From the NCBI GenBank assembly GCA_030620455.1, contig JAUXEQ010000132.1, forward strand, positions 1-5,072: a DNA stretch of 5,072 nucleotides. Direction: 5' to 3'. The stretch comes from a bacterium (GTDB lineage Bacteria; UBP14; UBA6098; B30-G16). Positions 1-5,072 of the stretch are shown here, one piece after another. Numbering within the stretch: the stretch's first letter is position 1; each line of letters starts with the position of its first letter. The notes under the pieces were generated by a model that did not search any database, was not told the DNA's origin, and was given only the letters and a program-made list of their open reading frames with translations. The position numbers were made by a program, and so were the translations under genes.

Positions 1-1183
1 CCACAATAGCACAATCAGCACCTCTAAGAGCAATATCTGGGTCGGTAGTGTATTCTATTTTATTGCCCAATTCGCTTTTAACTCCATCGATAGCTTTAGG
101 GTCACAGGCTATAATATTTGTGGCTCCTCGATTTAACAACTTTTGTATTATTTTGAGAGATGGTGCTTCTCTTATATCGGAGGTTTCTGGTTTAAAGGAC
201 AATCCGAGTATGGCTATTCTCTTATCGCTTAGATCACCCAATTCCTTTGAAGCCAATTCTACTATATGATTAGCCTGAAGGTCATTTCTTTGCAATGCAG
301 CTTCTATAAGCATCGGTTTTACGTCATTAGCATAAGAAAAATGCTTCAGTGCTTTAAGGTCCTTAGGTAAACACGCTCCACCGAAACCAGCGCCAACTTC
401 AAGAAATTTCCTCCCGATCCTATTGTCCAATCCCACAGCATTCATTACATCGACGACATCCACGCCTGGGATCTTCTCGGCAAGTTCAGCCATTTCGTTT
501 GCGAATGAAATTTTTATCGCCAGAAAAGCATTTGAACTATATTTAACTAATTCTGCAGATTCTGTGCTCATTGCAATGATCTTATCCGACGGAAAACCAT
601 CATAGAAATCTTTGAAAAACATTTTAAGGTAGCTCACAACTTTCCCATCATCAGAACCGATAACGATTCTGTCCGGCTTCATAAAATCGTCGACAGCATT
701 ACCCTCCCTGAGAAACTCAGGAACAAATGCGACTCCGAAATCAACTCCGTCTTTTAGACCGGAAATTCTCTCGATTGTTTTTTTTACAATATTATTTGTC
801 GTTCCCGGTATTACGGTAGAACGAGTTACAATAATTGAATAATGATCGAGATTTTTGGCAATACCCTCAGCGGCTTTCGATACATAATCCAACATTATCT
901 CTCCGTTTTCCATGGAAGGTGTTCCTACACTTATCAATATAAGGCTTGCATCCTGGAGCGCTTCATTTAGATCATTTGTAGCGGTTAAATTACCAGACAT
1001 GACAGATTTTTTTAAAACATCGTTTAATTTAGGCTCATAAAACGGTGCGTGAGCAGCATTAATCTGTTCAATTTTTTTTCCATCTATATCATTACAGATT
1101 ACTCTGTATTTTTTTGACAAACAAGCTGCATCCACGAGACCAACATAACCCGATCCTATCACAGCAATTTTTGGATCGACCAT
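1..1183 (-). CDS. ugd: UDP-glucose 6-dehydrogenase (nucleotide-sugar dehydrogenase), C-terminus cut by window edge
   Basis: The enzyme would oxidise UDP-glucose to UDP-glucuronate in the cytoplasm with two NAD+, supplying acidic sugar for capsule, exopolysaccharide or LPS. I read 394 uninterrupted codons from ATG at 1183. The NAD-binding domain (about 5-185) opens with IAVIGSGYVGL and has the STVIPGT loop (122-128) and PEFLREG (155-161) followed by PDRIVIGS. The central domain (about 205-298) has ELVKYSSNAF, with Lys214 and Asn218 where the family has its active-site residues, and GGACLPKD with the catalytic Cys271. The UDP-binding domain begins near 322 with GLSFKPETSDIREAPS and is cut at the left edge. 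Family members are usually about 430-450 residues, so roughly 40-55 are missing. The PDRIVIG pattern favours UGDH over GDP-mannose dehydrogenase. Odd residues: Val154 where Asn usually precedes PEFL, and Ala/Leu flanking the cysteine where Ser/Phe are typical. It lies 19 bases after the upstream gene, probably in one operon. Family assignment is very secure; exact substrate less so. Confidence 0.95.
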   Translation of the reverse strand, partial: MVDPKIAVIGSGYVGLVDAACLSKKYRVICNDIDGKKIEQINAAHAPFYEPKLNDVLKKSVMSGNLTATNDLNEALQDASLILISVGTPSMENGEIMLDYVSKAAEGIAKNLDHYSIIVTRSTVIPGTTNNIVKKTIERISGLKDGVDFGVAFVPEFLREGNAVDDFMKPDRIVIGSDDGKVVSYLKMFFKDFYDGFPSDKIIAMSTESAELVKYSSNAFLAIKISFANEMAELAEKIPGVDVVDVMNAVGLDNRIGRKFLEVGAGFGGACLPKDLKALKHFSYANDVKPMLIEAALQRNDLQANHIVELASKELGDLSDKRIAILGLSFKPETSDIREAPSLKIIQKLLNRGATNIIACDPKAIDGVKSELGNKIEYTTDPDIALRGADCAIV

Positions 1184-1188
1184 CGACT

Positions 1189-1194
1189 CTCCTT
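1189..1194 (-). promoter_or_regulatory. Ribosome binding site of the UDP-glucose dehydrogenase gene
   Basis: On the minus strand the gap reads GGGAAGGAGAGTCG directly before ATG. AAGGAG is a near-perfect Shine-Dalgarno core with a 5-base spacer. It fixes the ATG at 1183 as the start, which also puts the Rossmann motif at the expected distance from the N-terminus. The site lies entirely within the 19-base gap after the upstream stop codon. No terminator hairpin fits in that gap, consistent with read-through transcription from the upstream gene. Confidence 0.88.
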
Positions 1195-1202
1195 CCCGCT
1201 AC

Positions 1203-4200
1203 TTACCTTATTAGATAAACCTTTTTCGAAATCGTTGAATTGCTAGTTGTCAACTTGACAAAATAGATTCCCGAAGACATTTGAGAACCAACATCATCTG
1301 TACCGTTCCAAATATAAAAACCTGTTAAGTCTTTTGTTTCATTACTGTGCAACAGTCTAACTTTGTGTCCAGAAATATCATAAATAGAAATTTCTAAGTA
1401 GTCCGATTCTGGTATTTCAAAGTAAATTTCTACGGCATTGTTAAATGGATTAGGTCGACATTCGAGAATAGCAACTTTTGAGGGAATTTTGGAGACTTCA
1501 ATTTCAATCGTTGCGCTCTTTGAAAGCCAAGTATCTGTTGAAGAAACATCAATTTCCTCTTTGCCATCGATTAATGTAATTATTACGTCTTCAGGAATAG
1601 AGAATTTATCCCAAGTTAGTTGCGCACTGATTGGAACTTTTAGTAAGTATTTCCCATCTGGTTTAACATCTCTGCTTAATAAAAATTCACCACATTTAAA
1701 ACCTGAAATCTCTGAATTGGCTTCAGGTGGTGGAGGTGGTAGAACTATATCAAAGTGATCCAATCCTCTTTTTGAGTTTGTTTGTTTCGCTAAAATAAAC
1801 CGTTGCTCTCCCAGCATAATCTCGAATGAAAACTCGGGATCATAGTATTGAAACGATCTCTTCGGTCTGCCGTGCAGGAATAATTCGCAATCGTCTAAAG
1901 CCAGAATCCAATAACCCAATCCTATATAAATATCTGTCGAAACAGCTTTATATTCATAATCACCACAAGCGTCGAAATAGTATATGGAACCTACAATTAA
2001 TCCCGAAGGAGATGACGAAATATCCGAAAGAGGGAATGAACCACTGCTTGAATAAGGAACTCCTATTAAATTCCAACCTCGATCTAAATCGATAAACATA
2101 TCTGTGTATTTCGTACCAATCAGAAATGCGTTTGTTAGCTCGCCTACATATATCCAATAACCTTCGAAAGGATTGGCATCGTATACTATCTCATAACCTC
2201 TTAAATCTGAGTTATAATGGTATCCATAGTTTAAAGCATCGGGAACAAGGTCTAATATAGGAGTGGATGTTTTCGGTAAAATTGGGAAGCTTACTAAATT
2301 CCAACCGGGACATAGACTCATTGAATCTATGTGGAAATTTCCTCGGAAATATCTTATTTCAATATCTACTGTGTCTTTAACTATAATAACTGTATCAGAT
2401 TTCATATCTATATTGAATTTGCCAGTGAAAGTCTCATAAGACAAGATCAACATACCCTCGGGCAATCCCCATGTGTGCCATGAAATTGTTAACGAGTCAC
2501 CAAGAGCTATCGATATATACATTTTCCACGTAGCCATTGAATCTTCAACATTTCTCATATCTCGATTCAGTCGTGTAAGGAAAGGATCGGTTGTATCGAT
2601 ATTTACAAAATATAGGTCCATCCCGCCAAAACTTGGCACAGACGGCAGATCCACACCAGGATCGAAGCTATCTGAAGCTATTTCGGACATCCCAAAAGAG
2701 GCGCTTGTTGTGGGGAAATTTGTGGCTTTGAACACCATGTTAAGCATCCATCCAAATGGATCCGACCCAAGAATAATCACTCTTCCATTATGTGTGTTAT
2801 ATTCGATTGTTCCATGATTTAGTGATATATTGCCGAATTTAATGGTGGTATAGGATTCAAAGCTTATTATACGGAATCGTATTTTGAAAAGAACGCCCTT
2901 ACTTAAAAGAAACGGACCAATGCCGCTTATCCTTGCTAATCCCGAGCTCAAAATCTCTATATCAGGATTGAACCAATCTTCCGTTAGCGTGCGATCGGTA
3001 ATAATATCTATGGGTCTCAATACGGAATCGTTGTATTTTATTTCTATATCAAAATTGTTTATGTTTAGATTAGAAATATCGTCAATAGTCACAGGTATTT
3101 CCACAAAACCATCAGGTTCAACAATAGTATCTGGCAAGAATAGGTCTACGACCCTCACAGAAAAACACCAGGTTTTCGATGATGTGATATGGTTCGGACC
3201 GCATAGATCAGGTAGGATATCCGCAGCATCCCTAAGCGAAAGACAAAAAGTGTCCCAATCCTCAAATTGCATTATCCCGGCTTTATTAAAATCAAACCGA
3301 ATCGTATCGTTGAAATATTCCAATGCAGGATCACTTACTCGATATGCAACACCATTAACAGAAAAATGAATTGAATTCGGATCGACCGCTCTCTCCTCAT
3401 CCCATAATTCCAATGTAGCAATAAAAGGTTGGGTCGAAGTGAAAATGGTATCGTTAGGCGGATAAGCATCACCTATTTGTGGCGGTCCAAAATCTGTAAT
3501 AAATTGCCCCGCAGCGGTATTCCCGATACAACCGTATGTGTCACTGAGAGCTAATATCCCAAAATCGTATAACTGATTATTATCCCACGAACTTGAAGGT
3601 TTAAATTTCAATAAAGAGTCACCTTGAATTGTCAATCTTGAATCAGAAAGGTTCAGCGTTTCGCTGTCAACGGTAAAAAGCAATTCCTCGATTGGATTTG
3701 CGTAAGAAATATTAAATAATAACTCCTGCCTTTTACACGATGACACAGCGCCAACAAAAGGTGATTTCAAATCAACATGTGGCTTGATAATGCTGGCAAG
3801 TTCAATTTTTCTGCATGCAATAAAGACCGAGTCTGTGGATGGCGAGGTTACTTTTACACAAATCGAATCACCCATTGTACCAACAGAATCGATGCATATT
3901 TTCCAATGTGTGGTAGCAGATTGACCGGAAAGAAGCCGATCTGGACTTAAGAAATTTACAGGTGAATATCCAGAATCGAGGGTCATACCATCAGGAAGAA
4001 TTATCTCACCTTCAGTATTGTCTAATATAAAACTCAAACCATTAGTGAAGATAAGAAGAACTTCGAAAGGATTAGGGGCATAGTCACAGTCTTTCACCTT
4101 TGGAAATTCAGGGATTTGAAGAACTAATTCGCCTGGAATTTCCTCACCTAATCCATAATATGTGGAAACAATAAGTGTATCATGTGCATCGATTGGCTCG

Positions 4201-5072
4201 GGCCACCACCAGAGCAAAACTGCGGAATCGTGATATCTCTCATCCCAGTGATAATAACTATCGTTCCAACTATATCCGTATAAATCCATCCAATAACCTA
4301 TTCCAAATCTTGTAGGTGGAACAGCATCATACCCGCACATAATCCCGAGAGCCACAAGTTGGTCGGGTGGACCCAAAGGTCCCAGTGGATCGGCATAAGC
4401 ATACCAATAACATGGGAACGGAACAGGTTCCCCCGGTAAATTCCAATATTGTGCAGAAATACCACTTGTATAGCCGGCGGAAGTTGCGATTCGTGCACTG
4501 TCGTTTCTATCGATCATTGTGTCCAGAAAAAGCAAAACACCGATATTATGGCTCCGACTATCGTTATTAATAATCACATATTTAATAAAAACCGTACCGG
4601 TTGTATAATCTGGATATTCAAGATAAACCGGTTGAAGTATCTGCCGAACCTCGATATGTTTCTCCGGAATAATCCAAGTTCCGTATATATAGTTTGAATC
4701 AGGATTAGTGGGCCAATTTACTATGCTAAATCCGCTACTAACAACCATTGTTCCGTCCGCATGATCAGCACCAGAGGTATAATTTGGAGTGCGAGGAGTT
4801 CTGTAACTCTTTCCATCTACTCGAACAACTGTCCATGAAGACCAAGGAACAATAGTATCATAATCAGACCGTGTTTTCCCGTGGTTATACATAAGTCTCT
4901 TTCGAGCCAAAGAGTCGCTTGTGGTTATGTAAAATCTACCGCTATCCGGAGCCAGGAAAACTTGTATATAGTCGTTTTGAACGCTAATATTTCTTCGGGG
5001 AGTAATTTTGGAAGACATATTGCGATCCAAATCCACCAAAGCTTCTTTTAAGGATTCATTAGCCCAAGTTAA
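1203..5072 (-). CDS. Large modular secreted/surface protein with C-terminal T9SS-type sorting (FlgD-like Ig) domain; N-terminus cut by window edge
   Basis: An open frame of 1289 codons runs from the right edge to TAA at 1205-1203. Residue 1 here is the Leu codon at 5072. Modules in order: N-terminal beta domain (about 25-320), NPF/CARDB-like Ig (327-426), two Ig-like repeats (431-528, 529-639), cohesin-like domain (641-768), 'LPxxP...RD' module copy 1 (771-909), two GWNL repeats (918-1070), module copy 2 (1081-1196) and C-terminal sorting domain (1198-1289). No catalytic motif is recognised, so a structural, adhesive or binding role outside the cell is the best inference. The first visible residues LTWA-NES could be the end of a signal peptide (Thr at -3, Ala at -1), so the real start likely lies a little upstream of the window. 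A TTG at 5039 and an ATG at 5018 are in frame, but neither has a convincing ribosome binding site and neither would give an export signal. The gene ends 19 bases before the dehydrogenase gene. The name is descriptive; the exact function is unknown. Confidence 0.9.
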   Translation of the reverse strand, partial: LTWANESLKEALVDLDRNMSSKITPRRNISVQNDYIQVFLAPDSGRFYITTSDSLARKRLMYNHGKTRSDYDTIVPWSSWTVVRVDGKSYRTPRTPNYTSGADHADGTMVVSSGFSIVNWPTNPDSNYIYGTWIIPEKHIEVRQILQPVYLEYPDYTTGTVFIKYVIINNDSRSHNIGVLLFLDTMIDRNDSARIATSAGYTSGISAQYWNLPGEPVPFPCYWYAYADPLGPLGPPDQLVALGIMCGYDAVPPTRFGIGYWMDLYGYSWNDSYYHWDERYHDSAVLLWWWPEPIDAHDTLIVSTYYGLGEEIPGELVLQIPEFPKVKDCDYAPNPFEVLLIFTNGLSFILDNTEGEIILPDGMTLDSGYSPVNFLSPDRLLSGQSATTHWKICIDSVGTMGDSICVKVTSPSTDSVFIACRKIELASIIKPHVDLKSPFVGAVSSCKRQELLFNISYANPIEELLFTVDSETLNLSDSRLTIQGDSLLKFKPSSSWDNNQLYDFGILALSDTYGCIGNTAAGQFITDFGPPQIGDAYPPNDTIFTSTQPFIATLELWDEERAVDPNSIHFSVNGVAYRVSDPALEYFNDTIRFDFNKAGIMQFEDWDTFCLSLRDAADILPDLCGPNHITSSKTWCFSVRVVDLFLPDTIVEPDGFVEIPVTIDDISNLNINNFDIEIKYNDSVLRPIDIITDRTLTEDWFNPDIEILSSGLARISGIGPFLLSKGVLFKIRFRIISFESYTTIKFGNISLNHGTIEYNTHNGRVIILGSDPFGWMLNMVFKATNFPTTSASFGMSEIASDSFDPGVDLPSVPSFGGMDLYFVNIDTTDPFLTRLNRDMRNVEDSMATWKMYISIALGDSLTISWHTWGLPEGMLILSYETFTGKFNIDMKSDTVIIVKDTVDIEIRYFRGNFHIDSMSLCPGWNLVSFPILPKTSTPILDLVPDALNYGYHYNSDLRGYEIVYDANPFEGYWIYVGELTNAFLIGTKYTDMFIDLDRGWNLIGVPYSSSGSFPLSDISSSPSGLIVGSIYYFDACGDYEYKAVSTDIYIGLGYWILALDDCELFLHGRPKRSFQYYDPEFSFEIMLGEQRFILAKQTNSKRGLDHFDIVLPPPPPEANSEISGFKCGEFLLSRDVKPDGKYLLKVPISAQLTWDKFSIPEDVIITLIDGKEEIDVSSTDTWLSKSATIEIEVSKIPSKVAILECRPNPFNNAVEIYFEIPESDYLEISIYDISGHKVRLLHSNETKDLTGFYIWNGTDDVGSQMSSGIYFVKLTTSNSTISKKVYLIR
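1206..1481 (-). other. C-terminal T9SS type A sorting-like / FlgD-type Ig domain
   Basis: Residues about 1198-1289 read ILECRPNPFNNAVEIYFEIP, then LEISIYDISGHKVRLL, GFYIWNGTDDVGSQMSSGIY and end in SKKVYLIR. The pattern 'NPFN....I.f.ip....l.isIYDisG..Vr.L......G.y.w.GtDd.G..mssGiYfvkl.......kk..liR' is that of the T9SS type A C-terminal domain and the overlapping FlgD Ig-like family. In T9SS bacteria it directs export across the outer membrane and is then cleaved, with cargo often attached to surface polysaccharide. Whether this organism has T9SS cannot be told from the window. Confidence 0.88.
1485..1832 (-). repeat. 'LPxxP...RD...W...LP' module, copy 2, with a five-proline run
   Basis: Residues about 1081-1196 repeat the plan of the copy at 2346-2762. 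FILAKQTNSKRGLDHFDIVL corresponds to SFGMSEIASDSFDPGVDLPS. A run of five prolines follows (codons at plus-strand 1726-1740), then FLLSRDVKPDGKYLLKVPIS, LTWDKFSIPEDVIITLIDGK and a closing strand TIEIEVSK. It sits directly before the C-terminal sorting domain, the usual place for this module. The two copies have diverged at sequence level, so the match rests on ordered motifs rather than high identity. Confidence 0.55.
1863..2321 (-). repeat. Tandem GWNL...GYW repeats (two units) in the large protein
   Basis: Unit 1 (residues about 918-992, 2321-2097) begins LCPGWNLVSFPILP and has FEGYWIYVGELTNAFLIGTK. Unit 2 (993-1070, 2096-1863) begins DRGWNLIGVPYSSSG and has GLGYWILALDDCELFLHGRP. GWNL recurs 76 codons apart, and the DNA under it still shares a 12-base identity (2067-2078 and 2295-2306 on the plus strand). 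'GWNLVSFP ... GYW(I/V) ... G' units, usually paired, are common in extracellular proteins of archaea and candidate bacterial phyla. They probably fold as small beta domains, but their ligand is not known to me. Confidence 0.75.
2346..2762 (-). repeat. 'LPxxP...RD...W...LP' module, copy 1
   Basis: Residues about 771-909 contain SFGMSEIASDSFDPGVDLPS, then MDLYFVN, LTRLNRDMRN, TWKMYISIALGDSLTISW and LPEGMLILSYE, and close in a beta strand (VDIEIRYF). I recognise the layout 'FG....A...FD.g.D.P..P......YF......L..D.R......W......g..v.lsW....LPeg..l.L.' from exported proteins of FCB-type candidate phyla, where it often precedes the C-terminal sorting domain. Function unknown. A second copy lies at 1485-1832, beyond the GWNL repeats. 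Confidence 0.55.
2769..3152 (-). other. Cohesin-like domain of the large protein
   Basis: Residues about 641-768 start with VDLFLPDTIVEPDGFVEIPV and contain FDIEIKYNDSVLRPIDI, then DRTLTEDWFNPDIEI, SKGVLFKIRFRI, and close with GTIEYNTHNGRVIIL. This is the strand order of cohesin-family jelly-roll domains: 'v.pG..v.vPv.i......i..f...i.YD..vL....v' and, later, 'G.l..i.F.v'. In cellulosomes such domains bind dockerins. In non-cellulosomal bacteria they are common as generic modules of surface proteins. No dockerin is visible in this window, so a partner cannot be named. Confidence 0.68.
3156..3782 (-). repeat. Two tandem Ig-like repeats in the large protein
   Basis: Residues about 431-528 and 529-639 are two diverged copies of one Ig-like unit. 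In both, an acidic or Asn-Pro turn (ANPIEELLFTVDSETL; DPNSIHFSVNGVAY) leads to a strand ending in a 'GDSLLKFKP' or 'NDTIRFDF' motif. A Trp-Asp pair follows (SSWDNNQLYDFGILALSD; EDWDTFCLSLRDAAD), then a Gly-rich or Cys-containing loop. The second copy opens with GPPQIGDAYPPNDTI, the 'PP.I....P.NDT' linker common in strings of these repeats in FCB-type exported proteins. They are probably stalk modules. Confidence 0.6.
3795..4094 (-). other. NPF/CARDB-like Ig segment of the large protein
   Basis: Residues about 327-426 begin at CDYAPNPFEV and contain GEIILPDGMTLDSGYSPVNF, then LLSGQSATTHWKICIDSVG, and end at CRKIELASI. The order 'LPxGMxLxSG ... LxxGxSAxxxWxI' is the usual strand pattern of CARDB/DUF11-like Ig folds in exported bacterial proteins, which act as spacers or adhesive modules. 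The assignment rests on this pattern only. Confidence 0.5.
4113..5000 (-). other. N-terminal beta-rich domain of the large protein, aromatic-rich, function unknown
   Basis: Residues about 25-320 form one domain-sized block. It starts with ISVQNDYIQVFLAPDSGRF, continues with WTVVRVDGKSY, then QILQPVYLEY and a FIKYVIINNDSRSHNIGVLL segment ending in LDTMIDRNDSARI. The last two stretches resemble a pattern I associate with exported proteins of candidate phyla and some Firmicutes, where an 'IKY..NND...HN.G...LDT..G.ND' signature sits in a beta-sandwich; this is recall, not a search. The end is very rich in Trp and Tyr (residues about 258-293, with YHWDERYH and LLWWWPEP). That density would suit carbohydrate or surface binding, but no binding site can be assigned. 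Confidence 0.5.

Noticed and set aside
48..605. Two plus-strand open frames opposite the dehydrogenase gene.
   Set aside because: The minus strand there carries conserved dehydrogenase motifs throughout, so these frames are antisense shadows.
1..1183. Dehydrogenase as a pseudogene, because no stop codon is seen.
   Set aside because: The frame is intact for 394 codons with all motifs present. The missing stop is due to the window edge.
1..1183. GDP-mannose 6-dehydrogenase (AlgD) as the identity.
   Set aside because: The STVIPGT loop alone could fit, but PEFLREG followed by DDFMKPDRIVIGS is the UDP-glucose dehydrogenase pattern.
1184..1202. Terminator or promoter between the two genes.
   Set aside because: The gap is 19 bases and is occupied by the ribosome binding site. 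No hairpin with a T-run is present.
2884..3369. Plus-strand open frame of 161 codons.
   Set aside because: It lies wholly opposite the Ig-like and cohesin-like domains of the large gene, has no ribosome binding site or recognisable domain, and is Ser/Ile-rich as expected of an antisense shadow.
4298..4697. Small overlapping open frames on both strands near the aromatic-rich domain.
   Set aside because: They overlap the large gene in other frames and show no motif or start signal.
1203..5039. Complete 1278-residue gene starting at TTG 5039.
   Set aside because: The same frame is open for 11 more codons to the window edge. No good ribosome binding site precedes the TTG, and such a start would leave an exported protein without a signal peptide. 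I treat the gene as cut at the edge.
1203..5072. A catalytic domain (protease or glycoside hydrolase) in the large protein.
   Set aside because: I found no catalytic triad context, metal-binding HExxH or glycosidase signature. All segments look like beta-rich binding or spacer modules.

Overview
The window holds two genes, both read from the minus strand. Neither is complete, because each runs off an edge. The DNA is AT-rich (roughly 40% GC by eye) and almost fully coding, with only 19 bases between the genes. In transcription order, the first gene (5072 down to 1203) encodes a very large multi-domain protein of at least 1289 residues. It looks like an exported surface protein of the kind common in the FCB superphylum and neighbouring candidate phyla (Cloacimonadota, WOR-3/Stahlbacteria, TA06, Marinimicrobia and similar). 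Its C-terminus resembles a type IX secretion (T9SS type A) sorting domain, or the closely similar FlgD-type Ig fold. That domain, together with a cohesin-like domain, Ig-like repeats and GWNL repeats, is the basis for the taxonomic guess. No marker gene is present, so the phylum is an inference.

The large protein reads as a chain of beta-rich modules: an N-terminal domain of about 300 residues with a strikingly aromatic stretch; an NPF/CARDB-like Ig segment; two Ig-like repeats; a cohesin-like domain; a first copy of a 'D...LPxxP...RD...LP(E)' module; a tandem pair of GWNL...GYW repeats; a second, diverged copy of the same module with a five-proline run; and the C-terminal sorting/Ig domain. 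The open frame reaches the right edge with no stop. The first visible residues (LTWA, then NES) could be the tail of a signal peptide, so the true start probably lies not far outside the window.

The second gene (1183 down to 1) encodes a UDP-glucose/nucleotide-sugar 6-dehydrogenase. It has a clear AAGGAG ribosome binding site five bases before ATG. All three domains of the family are recognisable, and the catalytic cysteine is present. The gene is cut at the left edge after 394 codons, so the end of the UDP-binding domain is missing.

The short gap without a visible terminator suggests that the two genes are co-transcribed. A functional link between an exported surface protein and supply of UDP-glucuronate for cell-surface polysaccharide is possible but unproven. 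I saw no RNA genes, mobile elements, CRISPR arrays or plus-strand genes. No intergenic stretch exceeds 20 bases.
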